This document shows, one piece after another, positions 1-10,682 of a stretch of DNA of 64,000 bases; positions within the stretch are counted from its first letter, which is position 1, and every line of letters starts with the position of its first letter. The position numbers were made by a program, and so were the translations under genes. The stretch is taken from assembly GCA_029168955.1 (NCBI GenBank), contig JAPDOI010000172.1:682001-746000 (forward strand). The letters run 5' to 3'. The stretch is from Aplectana chamaeleonis. Its lineage: Eukaryota > Nematoda > Chromadorea > Rhabditida > Cosmocercidae. The notes under the pieces are model-generated. The model made no database searches, was not told the origin of the DNA, and worked only from the letters and a program-made list of their open reading frames with translations.

Positions 1-60
1 ACCAGACCTGTGAGCCGTGGAGATAATGCAAGTGAAATTTATCGTGAACACTGCCTTTAA
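1..60. mobile_element. Right end of a TTAA-flanked MITE (family P-B)
   Basis: The first 60 bases end in atcgtgaacactgccttTAA-type sequence with TTAA at 57-60. The same terminus closes the P-B elements at 13212-13656, 38315-39219 and 44670-45155. The left part is outside the window. TTAA targets and AGGCAGTG termini suggest a piggyBac-like non-autonomous element. Confidence 0.6.
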
Positions 61-670
61 ACGAATTCAGTTGAAATGCTTGGGATTACAGCAGATAAAT
101 CTCAGATTCGTGACCAGCACCTACCCTCGCTTGGAAATTTATAAGCCAGGTATGAAATATTTCTCTTGAAGGCTTTCAAAACCACCTGAATTGAAAATGA
201 ACGCTCAGCCAACAATCCGTACTCGTGGAAAACGCTATTGCTCTGTGCAGAGCTCGAAGAATGTGCTTTCAACCAAACTTTGTCCACTAGGGTTATTTCG
301 AGAGCTGAATACTATTTTGAGGTCCGTTTCCAGGTCATTGAAAGATGTCGGCGCGTTTCGGAAGGTACAATAGGTACAGCAAATGACCGTCTCGAGCTTA
401 GGACTTCTTGAAACTAGTAGCTTGGGACGGAATACCACTCAGTTTTACTATAGATGCCCAAGAGATACATACACACTATTCGATTTCGCAGATGCGTTTG
501 ACGCTGTAGAGAATTCCCTTGTCAGACCGGCAGCACATAAACCTCATTCAGTTGACCTCATGGAGGAAGAAGTATTTCCATGTCGAAATAATTCAGCAAG
601 TTGACGGTTAATCCGTTCAGTGATCCACTCACAATCAGTAATCCAACATTGAAACAAGTGCTCCCAAACT
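61..670. other. No recognisable feature
   Basis: Only short chance reading frames are present. I see no conserved protein motif, splice-site pair or repeat match to the rest of the window. Confidence 0.5.
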
Positions 671-1094
671 ATCAATAAATTATATTACAACGTATGTGAA
701 GTTCATGTGTATAGAATATATAACAAGCACTGACAATGAAAGAATTGTCATTTTCTAATTATATTTGTCCCTATCTGCAAAATACTAGAAGTAAGTAAAT
801 CAAGGAAAGGAAAGGTATGAAGGAGAAGTTGACAAAGCTCGTTTCGCCCCTGGCCTCAGACGAACTTTATCAAACAGCTTTGCGGGGGCTCCTCAGTGAG
901 GAACAGAACTGTCGATGAAAAATAAGTATGAATACGAAAGCATGAGCCGAGCAGAGTGAAGTAGTGTTAGAAACGTTAGAAAGAGGTATTAGTGCAAGAA
1001 GCTATAGTATACTATCAATATCAGAATGAAGTCCATATGATCACAAGTCCTTATTTTGGACAGTATCGAATACAGACCTATCAACAGTGAAGAC
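671..1094 (-). repeat. Downstream pseudo-LTR of the Naiad-type element
   Basis: These ~425 bp recur in the same orientation at 8791-9214 with roughly ten substitutions and a one-base indel, about 97% identity by eye. Similarity stops abruptly at 1091-1094, just beyond the RT stop codon, and at 9211-9214. The position just after the RT frame fits the 3' region of a Penelope-like element whose 5' copy is the partner repeat. Confidence 0.8.
831..896 (-). ncRNA. Hammerhead-ribozyme-like motif in the pseudo-LTR
   Basis: Read on the minus strand: CTGAGGA (fits CUGANGA) at 896-890, then GCCCC, a 34-nt internal stretch, GGGGC, then GAAAC and, ten bases on, GTC at 833-831. GCCCC/GGGGC form a perfect 5-bp stem II between the two conserved cores. 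Penelope-like pseudo-LTRs are known to carry hammerheads with very short stem III, as here (AC..GU). The weak point is stem I, for which I find no good pairing immediately next to the core; the copy could be degenerate. Confidence 0.4.
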
Positions 1095-3453
1095 TTAGTA
1101 TGTTATGCTTTTTACCAATTGTGTTATACTTCTCTTTTCATCTCTTAGGTTAAACTTATATGTTATCATTTTTTGTTTATAGATGCATTTTATCATATTT
1201 ACTTCTACGAATTCTGGTGTATATAGGCTTCCAATCAAAACTGTTTTCATTTCTTTGAGTTTTTCCGTGAAGGAATCTAAATTTGAAGAGATATTAGCTA
1301 ATCTCAAGGTCTCCGTGTAAATTGTGGATGCTTTGACTTTTATAGAGGTATCAGAGTGAGCATGAGGAAATCTTTTAACTCTGAAATTAAAATCATCTGT
1401 CTTATTATACAATTTTGTGCGTATTCTATTATCAATTATTTCTATACTAATGTCTAAGTAATTGCATTTATAGGGATTATTGTGCGTCTTTTTGAGCTCC
1501 AATACATTCTTGTATATTAGTGAAATTTGGCTATCCACAAATGTTTCATCTTTATTATGGATTATGAGCAAGTCATCCATATATCTAAAAGGTTTGAAAA
1601 GTACGTTATTTTCAATTTTCGCGCTAATGGAGTACCTATACTCCAACATGGAAACTGCAATATCGGCTAACAATGGGCTGAAGTTACCTCCCTGAGGAAC
1701 TCCTTTCGTCTGTTGAAGCACAAGTTCTCCGAAACGACAGTAACTGTTGCGTAAAAGATAGTCAACGTGATATATCAAGTCTGTGATGGTATAATATCTG
1801 TAACCGCCTTTATCTAGCTCAGAATCTCGATAAAATACTCTGTATCCATTGGTAACTATCCATTTTTTATTAGCATTTTTGAAGCAAATTTTCAAAAATT
1901 CTTTCATGTTATACAGGATAAAACTGTGTGGAAGGTTAGTGAACATATCAGTAAAATCAGCAGAATAAACTTGAACCCCATTGGTACTCAATCTACATAA
2001 TTCAGCTGCTATGTTAATGTTGGAGATAGACCAATAGGTCTTGAGTCCTCCCATCCTTTGGTAACTCACATTGGTATAATTAATAAAATGTGTCTTGAGA
2101 AACGAGAAAATTTTTTGCAATTCTACTGCCAATGGTTTCATGCTGCTGTTTCTTGCTCCCGTAATGAATCTGAATTTTATGGGATCCTTATGTAATTTAG
2201 GTAAAGCGTAGATTATGGGTAACTCACAATCTATGTCAAATTTAAGTCCTGCTTTGATATTGAAAAACTTATGCTTTAAAATGGTTGTTTGCCTGTTGGC
2301 ATTGTGAATCAGCTTATATGTGTCATTACGGTTTTGTTCTCTTTCAAAATTACCGTTTATGATATTGATTCCAAGTTCTTTCATGAGAGTTATGGTGTAG
2401 TATTTCTTACAAATAATCCCATAATTATTGCTAGCTTTATCTAAAGGGCAGAAAATGAAGTGTTTCTGGTATTCTTTTATACTCTTATAAGGTATCAGGC
2501 TATTAGACTGCCTACGGAAGGAAGCCCCTTGTAGTATTGGTTTGAGTCTTTTTCTGTACTGTTTTTTGAAGTGCAACTGCAAGTTATTTATTTTCATAAC
2601 ATCTAGCTTGTACTTATTTCTCATGTAGTTGATGAATTTCGTTGTAGCGTCGAAATAAGTTTGTGTTATTTCACTCCTGTTATTCATCTTTTCTATTCTA
2701 TATTTAGTTCCTTTATTCAAGATTTCTTTGAGAATTTAATTTTTTATTATATCAATATTCCCTGTTATGATGTGTTGATGATGGGAATCAATATAATCAT
2801 TATATTCATCCCGACCATATTCACAAATGCATCCATCTGATATTATTTCTTGGATGCTACTTGTATCCAAAGCTTTTAACATTTTATTATAGTTGAAAAC
2901 AATGCTAGATACAGGATGCGCATAAATATGGACCACTCTTACTTTTTTATAACGTTCTATTTCAGTGTTAGGAACAAGGTTAGGTAAATCTATGATGTTG
3001 AAAATTCTATTGAAATTAATCCGATCAGAAAAGTTATTGAAATAATTCATTTTCAAGTAGTAGTAATCTTCTTGTTCATTTTTACGTCTTTCGTTACATT
3101 CCAAGTGATAGTGGAAATGAGTAAGAAGGCACAAAATCAGAAACTTAGTTTTGTTGGTGATACTAGATAGGAAAGAATCCGACTGTGATAGCTCTATAAG
3201 TCTTCGTATACTTTTTTTATTCATGTGTTTTATCAAACTATATATTTTCATAGCATTCAACCCATCTTTTCCTTCTTTCTCTATGTAATCGATAACATTT
3301 TGAACATCCAAAGGATTCAACCTATTTATCTTTTTTCTTCTACCTCTGTTATTACGCTCCTTGGTAATTTTGAGTGCAAAGAATGGATGTTTGACTTTAT
3401 GCATAAGTGGATCACTTATATCTGAAATATTTCTATATTCTTTAATATTATCA
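1095..3453 (-). pseudogene. Penelope-like reverse transcriptase and linker, one in-frame stop
   Basis: The 541-residue frame 2720-1095 has the RT core: motif A YSADFTDMFTNLPH, motif B TKGVPQGGNFSPLLADI and the catalytic motif C FRYMDDLLIIHN, in the spacing of Penelope-like RTs; the PLDKASNN motif lies near its start. The upstream frame 3453-2739 (~240 residues, basic linker) is in the same phase and is separated only by a TAA at 2738-2736 and five codons, so the two were one protein. The linker starts with NDNIKEYRN, which would follow directly on the PFGL end of the GIY-YIG segment before the MITE insertion. RT would make cDNA at a nicked chromosomal target. Expression of a functional protein is unlikely with the stop and the insertion. 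Confidence 0.85.
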
Positions 3454-3457
3454 TTAA

Positions 3458-3941
3458 AGGCACAGGACACCCAAGAAATTAATTTTCAGGTTTTACGCCT
3501 ATCTTGGAGAGAGTCACACGCTGATCACAGTGGTATCCCTGAAATCGTTCAAGACCCTCTTTGAACAGAGTTATGGCTCTTCAAAGATGCTTAGATTTTG
3601 AGGGTGAAAAATTGGTGGACGAGTTGTTTCAGGCCTGTGCTTCTATTCATTCGCAATAGTTGCGAGAGAACAAGCCAGGATAAGGAGACAGCCGGGCAGT
3701 GGACTGAAGAATGACGACTTATTGGAATTCATCCATCCATCGAGCAGCTATCGAGTTCGAAATTCTGTGAGGGGGTCGGGCCTGTGGTGGTGAGCGAAGG
3801 GGGTCGGGCCTGTGGTGGTCGTTTATATCTCGCTTATTTGGAGGAAATGAGATCTGGCATTTGGCACGTGTTATACAGGAGGGGTCTTCTACACAATTAT
3901 ATGAAAATCTCAAATCTCATATCTGAGGGTCTACTGTGCCT
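3458..3941 (+). mobile_element. TTAA MITE (family P-A) inserted in the Naiad-type element
   Basis: TTAA at 3454-3457 and 3942-3945 bracket a 484-bp sequence that starts AGGCACAGGACACCC and ends ...CTACTGTGCCT. Close relatives in the same orientation are at 31544-32029 and 36626-37087. It has no coding capacity. It splits the GIY-YIG/linker junction of the host retroelement; the two sides rejoin in phase when it and one TTAA are ignored. TTAA targets suggest mobilisation by a piggyBac-like (or Kolobok-like) transposase. Confidence 0.85.
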
Positions 3942-3945
3942 TTAA

Positions 3946-4480
3946 GTCCAAAAGGGTATGGTGTCACGAGGAGTTTTATCCAAGACTCTTCCTTCTCCAG
4001 TAAAATTTTTCTATCCATATTTTCTGGACAGTAGTCCAACATGTGTACAATTATGTTGGATTTACATTTATGATAATGTGTGTATAAAGGAAAAAATATT
4101 TTATGGTTGTTAATATTGCGTAGATGTTCCATTACTCTCTCTTTCAAACTCCTAGTTGTCATTCCAGCATATTGTAGATTACAACTAAAGCATTGTAAGC
4201 AATATATAACACCTCTAGACCTACAGTTAGCGCCACTAGTCTTGAATGTATTAATACAAAATTTTGTAACGGTGGAATCAAGATAGTTATCAAAGTTTGT
4301 AAGTCTACAAACAGTGCATTTTGCCGAAGATTTTTCACCTTTTTGATCATTACCAAAATCTTTTATGGTATATTTGTTAGCTCTATTCTTATACTTAGTG
4401 AAGGAAGACAGGGAGAAGTAGTTTTTTGCTTGATTTGGAACCTGAGTTTTTGACCAAAATCTATGTAAGTGGGCGGCCGA
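3946..4480 (-). pseudogene. GIY-YIG endonuclease segment of the Naiad-type element
   Basis: One minus-strand frame runs from about 4480 to the MITE border. It reads FWSKTQVPNQ, then a CxxC pair in KCTVCRL, then the GIY-YIG core GVIYCLQCFSCNLQYAGM followed by TTRSLKERVMEH (conserved Arg), and ends in PYPFGL, the usual end of Penelope-type endonuclease domains. The domain nicks target DNA for integration. A stop codon lies just upstream of 4480 in this frame, so the true amino end is uncertain and may be further upstream after a frameshift. The segment lies 5' of the RT in element orientation, which defines the permuted domain order. Confidence 0.8.
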
Positions 4481-5447
4481 ATCCCCTTACAGAGAGGAAT
4501 CTCCCTTACAGGTTTGCCAGGGCTGCTGGCGGGGTTGTCAATCCCCAAAGGTTTTGACTTAGTACTGGGTGGCGCGAAAAACTGATCCCTCTTGACATTT
4601 TCCGCTTATAACCCCATCAGTACCAGTGCCTATTTTTATTCAGAGGTATGGCCCTCCGGTCAATCTGTAAAGGAGTTGGACTGGGATTACGTCTCAATCC
4701 CAAAGTGTACCTGAAACGAGAACTAAGGCTGATTTGCCTTAAAGGTATGTTAAGAGCTAACAACAAGAGATGGATCATGATCAAGGGAAACGGGTTAACT
4801 ACTTGCCGGCATATAATTTATATCCTTTATAGCGAAAAAGGAAACAGAAATGAATCGGAAATCATATCAAGTATTGGAAATCTTTCAAGCCAAAATAGTT
4901 ACATCATTCATCTCAGTAAAAGAAGAAGAGGGAAGAGTGCATTCAAATGTGGACGCTTCACAACTGGTGCGTGTCACCATTCGTGACTGATGACAGGGAG
5001 TATGATAATCTAATGGTAACGTATAGCCCGTCCCGCTCAAACAAGTCCGGGAGGAGCTAGCAACGGAGCGGTCGGCCACGGTGAAATTCAAGGGATAAGT
5101 AAATTTCAACATGATGACAACCCGATGAGCTCTACTTCGACCGGCTCAAATCGAGAGGGAGAAGCTATAGTTACATTGTGCGTACGAAGAATGAACGAGT
5201 AAGAAGAAGATGCATCAACTAGATGCTTCACCATTGGTGCCTGTCACATTTCGTGACCGTCGACAAGCTTTGTGATCAATGTGATAGGAATCGGAGCTAA
5301 AAAAGAAAGTCAACTATCTCCTATTACGTGATGAGGATTGACTTTCAGAAAAGTAGGGTCTTGAGTAATGTTAAAAAGAGAAGTATTGTGAAGTACGGAA
5401 AATTATAATAGTGTATGCTATGAATTAACATACATGATGTATTATAA
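4481..5447 (-). other. Leader region of the Naiad-type element, no clear gene
   Basis: No protein motif is visible. A diverged ~60-bp segment occurs twice (around 4925-4990 and 5200-5265, sharing ggtgc.tgtcac.ttcgtgac), suggesting an old tandem duplication. The stretch lies between the GIY-YIG segment and the RTE insertion and probably continues in 8612-8790. Confidence 0.4.
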
Positions 5448-8400
5448 CATACCCGCACATTGCATAAAGGTGTCGCCGTCCGGCACACTAAGGCCTCTGG
5501 TCCATAACACCTTAGGATCCGTACCTAGGGAGTCATGGAGTCTTTGGCCACAAGCCACAATTTCGCCACCCTGAACTGTCGATCGCTGTCGAGTGATATC
5601 CAAAAAAACTGCGCTATCCAGACTTCTGAGCTATTTCCATGCACCGTTTGCTGCTTTGCAGGAAACCCGCCTCAAGGATAGACCCGTCATCAGCGTCGGA
5701 GAGTACACCATCTACTGCGGTAACGCTGACGATAGGAGAGTGGGAGGCTGTGCAATAGCTGTAAGGAAGGATTTCAATGGTATGGTCAAGGAGTTCGGCT
5801 CAACGTCGTGTCGGAATGCATTCGTACGACTGCGGGATCACAGAGGATTCAATCTGTGGATAGTGAGTGCTCATGCGTCCACTGAAACCGCCGAAGACAA
5901 TTCGAAGGATGCGTTTTATGAGGAACTCAATACGTTGCTGGCCAGGATACCTTGTCAACATGCTGTTGTCGTGGGGATTGACGCAAATGCAAAGATGGGA
6001 CTTGATCAGGAATCCGAAGTACTCGGTAAATGGTTCTACCCAGTGGAGCAAACATCGGACAATGGCTACCGCCTTGTCGACTTTGTGAACGCAGTGGTCT
6101 GATTATTGCATCGACATTCAGAGAGGAATCATCGCCGCCATCAGCTTACGTGGCAGGGACCAACCCGGCTATCTCCAGAAGAGCAGCGGAAGCGGAAGAT
6201 GACAACTTTGAAACTAGAGCTTGACTATGTCCTAACGAGGAATATTCCAGTATCGGACATTCGAAGATCTAGAGCTGTGTGGGATGTCGCATTCGATTCG
6301 GATCACCGTCCTGTTCTGTTGAACTTCACTGCGAGGGTTCATGAGAGGAAGCGTGGGGCTCAGTCTCTCCAGAAGATTGACATGACAAGTCTCAGAGATA
6401 AAGAATGCAGAAGGAATTTTCGACAACGCGTTTCTATTCACATCGCAGTACGGACAAAGAAGAAACTTTGCGACGCGGATTCCTTTGTCAAGTGCATCCA
6501 GGACGCTTTGAAAGAGGCACTCCGGTTGTACAGCCTAAGAAGAAGTTCGCCTACGTCTCAGAAGAAACAACATCTACCTACAACAGAGTATGTGCTCTCC
6601 GAACTGCAGGAAACTTCGTGGAGGAGAAGCGTCTGAGGAGGAAGTTGCGTCGGCAGCTTCAAAGGGACCGCGAACGAGAGTGGACGTGTAGAGCTAAGGA
6701 GTTCGAGAAGGCTTGGGAGGAGAAGAATCCGAAGAAAGCCTACACGTTGCTGCGACAGTATAGCGGGAAGATGAAGAGATGTTCTCCTGTCTTGAACACT
6801 ACCAATGGAGTTGCAGTTGGTGATGCGACGCTGCCAATATGGAAGGATTACTTCAGTTCACTACTGGAATCGTCCAGCGCCATCAGTACCTGAGCTCCGC
6901 ATGTTCAGAGAGAACATTAGGATGTCAGTGAGGAACCGCCGACTGAGTCTGAAGTTTTGGATTGTGTCCGGAAAATGAAGAATGGAAAGGCAGGTGGAGA
7001 TGACAACATCACTGCTGAAATGCTGAAAGCTCTTCCTCCGTCTGGGATTCGTGAAATGACCAACACCATCCGTGCCATATGGATGAGCGAAAGGATACCT
7101 GATTCGTGGAGACATGCGATCATCGTACCTCTTCACAAGAAGCTATCCGTCACGGATCCTAAGAACTACAGAGGAATCTCTCTACTTCGTGTCATGTACA
7201 AGGTTTTAGAACGTATCATTCTTGAGCGACTTATCAAACATCGTGAAGGAACGACCAGAGATGAGCAAGCCGGTTTTCGACCTGGAAGATCGACCATCGA
7301 CCAAGTGTTCGTCGTGAGAAGAGTAATTGAATCGTGGCAGCGGTTTTCGAAGCCATTACAGCTTGCTTTTTTGGACTTTGAAGCCGCGTTCGACTCTCCT
7401 CATCGTGATCGATTGCTCAATGCTCTGCGAGCAGATGGAGTCCCGGAAAAGTATGTTCGGTTAATCGAGGACATGAACAAAGGAACAACAGCAGCAGTTC
7501 GTACACCTGTCGGATTGACGTCAGCTTTCGAGGTGAAAACAGAGTAAGGCAGTGAGCCGTTGCAGGACCTTTTCTTTTCAACTTCGCCGTTGATGACATC
7601 ATGCGTAGAGTTGCAGAACAGTTTCCTGCGGATGTGATCCTAACACCATCAGGGACGCTCCCTTGTCGACCTGGAGTACGCCGACGACATTGTGTTATTC
7701 GCTGAAAACAACGAAAATCTGCAAAGGATTGTGAACCTCGTTTCGAAGTATGCCGCAGCCTATGGACTTCTTCTTCGTCCCGACAAATGCAAGCAGATGT
7801 GGGTCTCTCAGAGGCCTTCAACTGGAGTTTGTGTGGACGGACAACGTATCGAACTGGTGGACGATTTCTGTTATTTGGGCTGTTTGCTGAAGAACGATGG
7901 TAGTTATGCAGCGGATATTCGACAACGATGTGCGAAAGCTACGTCTGCATTTAATTCTCTAACCAAGTGTTTGTGGTCTACCACCATCGCGAAGGAAGTC
8001 AAGTTGCGCGTCTACCATCCGCTATTCGCCCTATCATGCTGTACGGATCGGTGACGTGGGCAGCACCGAAAACGCAGATGGAAAGGTTGGATTGCACGGA
8101 GAGGAAACTTTTTACGCGTTTGCTTGGATATTTCTGGCCGCGTGTATGCCATAACGAAGACCTTTACAAGGAAATCGACGCAGTACATCAACGCTTGACA
8201 CGAGGGAGGTGCCTGCATCTCCTAACGCCATCTCAAGCAGCAATGGAAAGCCGACTTCGACTGCTCGGGCATATACTAAGAAGAACGCCGGATCGTCTCG
8301 TACAACACGCTTTAAAAATGCTTCCAAATCCTGTCTGGAAACGGCCACCTGGGCGTAGGCGAAAGTTCTGGACGGATGTGGTTAAAGAGGATTTAAAGTC

Positions 8401-8599
8401 ACTCGGCATCGAAAGACAGTTCAGGCGCGATGTTTCGTTTCGCAGGAAATGGAATAGTGACAGCTGGATGGAATGTGTTCAAATTGTGGCTGAAGACCGT
8501 GAAAAATGGACACGGCTGACTACTAGGACGGCACACCTCGGTGAAGATGCGGAATGCCCGCGTCAGGCGAAAGCCAACCGATTAAGTCAAGTAAGTCAA
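5448..8599 (+). pseudogene. Full-length RTE-type LINE, frameshifted, with target-site duplication
   Basis: The 12-base direct repeat gatgtattataa at 5436-5447 and 8600-8611 brackets a 3.15-kb element, the normal RTE length, ending in a short AAGTC-repeat tail (8584-8599). A single ~1000-residue protein can be followed across several frames. The APE-type endonuclease comes first: LNCRSLSS near 5570, ALQETR, VGGCAIAVR, VVGIDANAKMG, and SDHRPVLL near 6300. The RT follows: MKNGKAGGDDNI, PLHKK, NYRGISLLRVMYK, GFRPGRSTIDQ, AFLDFEAAFDSPHRDRL, VRQ(stop)AVAGP, and LEYADDIVLFAE near 7670. The carboxy end includes LLGYFWPRVCHNEDLY and AHLGEDAE. Stops and frameshifts near 6100, 6520, 6893, 7570, 7660 and 8010 make it dead. 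It inserted into the Naiad-type element, so it is the younger of the two. Confidence 0.9.
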
Positions 8600-8611
8600 G
8601 ATGTATTATAA

Positions 8612-8790
8612 AAAAAGAAATTAGATAACATGAGAGGTGGCAATTAGATATAACTAGAAGCGATAATAAAATAAGTGACATGTTATTATCAATACCTTCA
8701 TATAATAGGTAAACGTGAGAACCCGGCTAGCGGTACTGGAAGCCAGGTGCTCCTGGGTTACCTTCAAGAAAGCACTTGACTACAGTAGTA
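8612..8790 (-). other. Remaining leader of the Naiad-type element
   Basis: This AT-rich stretch lies between the RTE target duplication and the upstream pseudo-LTR. Nothing else is recognisable in it. Confidence 0.35.
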
Positions 8791-9214
8791 CCAATAAATT
8801 ATATTACAACGTATGTGAAGTTCATGCGTATAGAATATATAACAAGCACGGACAATGAAAGAATTGCCATTTTCTAATTATATTTGACCCTATCTTCAAA
8901 ACACTGGAAGTAAGTTAAATCAAGGAAAGGAAAGGTATGAAGGAGAAGTTGACAAAGCTCGTTTCGCCCCTGGCCTCAGACGAACTTTATCAAACAGCTC
9001 TGCCGGGGCTCCTCAGTGAGGAACAGAACTGTCGATGAAAAAGAAGTATGAATACGAAAGCATGAGCCGAGCAGAGTGAAGTAGTGTTAGAAACGTTAGA
9101 AAGAGGTATTAGTGCAAGAAGCTATAGTATACTATCAATATCAGAATGAAGTCCATATGATCACAAGTCCTTATTTTGGACAGTATCGAATACAGACCTA
9201 TCAACAGTGAAGCT
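8791..9214 (-). repeat. Upstream pseudo-LTR of the Naiad-type element
   Basis: Direct-repeat partner of 671-1094. The few differences include cgt for tgt at 8827 and ggac for tgac at 8848. After 9214 the sequence departs from the partner at gaagcttt versus gaagactt. Confidence 0.8.
8951..9016 (-). ncRNA. Second hammerhead-ribozyme-like motif
   Basis: Same minus-strand layout as in the downstream pseudo-LTR: CTGAGGA at 9016-9010, GCCCC, GGGGC, GAAAC, GTC at 8953-8951. Substitutions relative to the other copy fall inside the stem II loop (GGCAGAG versus CGCAAAG), not in the cores, which fits an RNA motif under constraint but is only two copies. Confidence 0.4.
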
Positions 9215-9464
9215 TTACTACTTCGGGGAAAACGGAGATCTTTTTTTTCGGATCACATGGATCATGTTTTAACATAGAATCATCGGCCCCGGTCGGCAAG
9301 GAGAAACTGTTAGAGATGCCGTGAAATTCTGACCACCGGCAATGACGTCTCCAAACCTTGTGCTGTAAACCGCCAGAAATTAAGCAAAAGAGAGGTCACG
9401 TGCCGCGAATTCATCAGAATTTTACTTTCTGCCCTTCACTAGAGCGGAATAAATTGACCCAGCG

Positions 9465-9671
9465 TTCTCGGCGAATTGTTTTCGGTTAGTTACTGCTTCA
9501 AAAACCTGGTGTTCACCGCCCTAACGCGATTGTTCCTTCTGAGAGTACGCAAGTCGCCGATCAAAAAAAGATTTCAGTTCTTATTTGGCGAGTCGTACAC
9601 CAGAGTACGAAAAATTAACATTTGACGCAACCTCAATAATCTCAATCCAGTTCCTGGATAATGTATTTAAA
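9465..9671 (+). promoter_or_regulatory. Putative promoter of Gly-rich peptide gene 1
   Basis: This segment is similar to 35541-35747 upstream of gene 2: both hold gttctcggcgaattgt, cagagtacg.aaaat, a conserved tccagtt stretch, and end in a TATA-like element (atgtatttaaa at 9661-9671). Because the two copies sit at matching distances upstream of matching signal-peptide exons (about 4.3 and 3.9 kb), they are most simply duplicated promoters. Similarity is patchy, as expected of old regulatory DNA. Confidence 0.5.
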
Positions 9672-9694
9672 CGAGAAATTCTAAGGCCGTCAGT

Positions 9695-9740
9695 CGTTTT
9701 TCAACCCTGTCTTCTGAATCTGCTCCAGTCTTGCTTATAG
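9695..9740 (+). other. Putative non-coding first exon of gene 1
   Basis: The segment aatctgctccagtcttg followed by a splice donor ag|gtaatatt (GT at 9741) matches aatctgctctccaatcttg with ag|gtattatt upstream of gene 2. It lies 40-80 bases after the TATA-like box. It would be spliced to the acceptor at 13951. The 5' boundary is a guess. Confidence 0.4.
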
Positions 9741-9966
9741 GTAATATTTTCGTAGGAACATGGTCTCATTAAATATTTGCACCGAACCATGATGCTCCTA
9801 ATCTTTTTGACACATCGTCGACATTTTTGTGACATTATCTTGAAACCTCGTCAAGAAACAGCATTGCATACCCTTATATGTATGCCCAAATGATTATTTC
9901 CATTTGTGGTGGAGCTTCAATACAGGTGGTTTTTTTCGATGATGCATCTAAACTCAACGGGACATA

Positions 9967-10680
9967 CCGTATTTCCTGTAATTGAACACCCGGGTGCACT
10001 ATTGTTCAACCTCCGCCAAAAGGTTCAATTAGAGGGAGGGGTTCAAATAGAGGAGGAGCCTCTAATTTCCAACGGAGAACTCAAGAGTCAGTATGGACAA
10101 ATAAAGTTTATTAAGCAAACCAAGGTCGGACAATAACGAATTGCTCGGCGAACTCCAAGAGAACATCATCAGTAGACTCATTGTTTATGTCCTTAAGATC
10201 AGTCTCTTCGAAGATGTCGACAAGGTTTTGGGTGTCGTCATCTCGAGCAGAACGTAGCAGTTCACGTAGCAGGAATGCATCTGCCACCTTTGAAACAGTG
10301 AATGACTTCGTCTTCGGAGCCATCTTCGGCATTTGTAATCCCGCAGGCTTGAAGGAACGAGCGACAACTTTACTTGAAAGTTGCTCTCTTGCAGTCGCAA
10401 CCCGATTCAGGTGCACAGACATCGGTGGAGCTTTTGGATTGCCGGGTGGTGAACTCCTTCTAACCGTTGAGCATCCAGTCCTCGTACTGCTTCTGAATGA
10501 CCCGCGCAGAGGGCCAATCCTCAAGTTCTGCGCGAAGTAGCGGATCCCGGTTAAAAATTCTAATGACTTCTCAGCTGAAGTGGGGGAGAGGCTCTGATAG
10601 AGGGAGTGTTCTACTTCTCAACCTCCACCGAAGGGGGGGGGGTTCAAATACAGGAGGGTGTTCAAGAACAGGAAATACGG
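9967..10680 (-). mobile_element. Pogo/Tc1-mariner-type element relic, TA target
   Basis: TA at 9965-9966 and 10681-10682 flank inverted ends CCGTATTTCCTGTA.TTGAACACCC and GGGTGTTCAAGAACAGGAAATACGG. Inside each end are copies of a ttcaa(c/a)..agg motif. The 714-bp interior has the remnant of a transposase on the minus strand. TA target and terminus fit the Tc1/mariner group. It lies in the first intron of gene 1. Confidence 0.7.
10111..10560 (-). pseudogene. Carboxy-terminal remnant of a pogo-like transposase
   Basis: Two minus-strand frames together read like the end of a pogo/Tigger transposase: ELEDWPSARVIQKQYEDWM in one frame (10545-10470), then GNPKAPPMSVHLN, VVARSFKPAGL and an acidic tail DIFEETDLKDINN in the next. 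The pattern W..AR..LS..VVARSFK..GL corresponds to the I..SF..CGI segment seen near the end of such transposases. The DDE catalytic residues are absent, so it is a truncated, frameshifted remnant. The family call rests on the short motif plus the TA-flanked termini. Confidence 0.45.
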
Positions 10681-10682
10681 TA

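Larger units (their letters stand above)
671..9214 (-). mobile_element. Naiad-type Penelope-like retroelement with pseudo-LTRs, interrupted by two later insertions
   Basis: On the minus strand the order is: direct repeat (9214-8791), leader, GIY-YIG endonuclease segment (about 4480-3946), linker and reverse transcriptase (3453-1095), direct repeat (1094-671). A GIY-YIG domain upstream of the RT is the permuted order of Naiad/Hydra/Chlamys Penelope-like elements rather than the classical C-terminal order. Long direct repeats of the element's own sequence at both ends are typical pseudo-LTRs of this class. The element is cut by a 484-bp TTAA MITE (3458-3941) and by a 3.15-kb RTE retrotransposon (5448-8599). 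Subtracting both, it is about 4.9 kb. It carries one in-frame stop between linker and RT, so this copy is probably inactive. Class assignment is firm from motifs; the Naiad subgroup is inferred from domain order. Confidence 0.8.
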
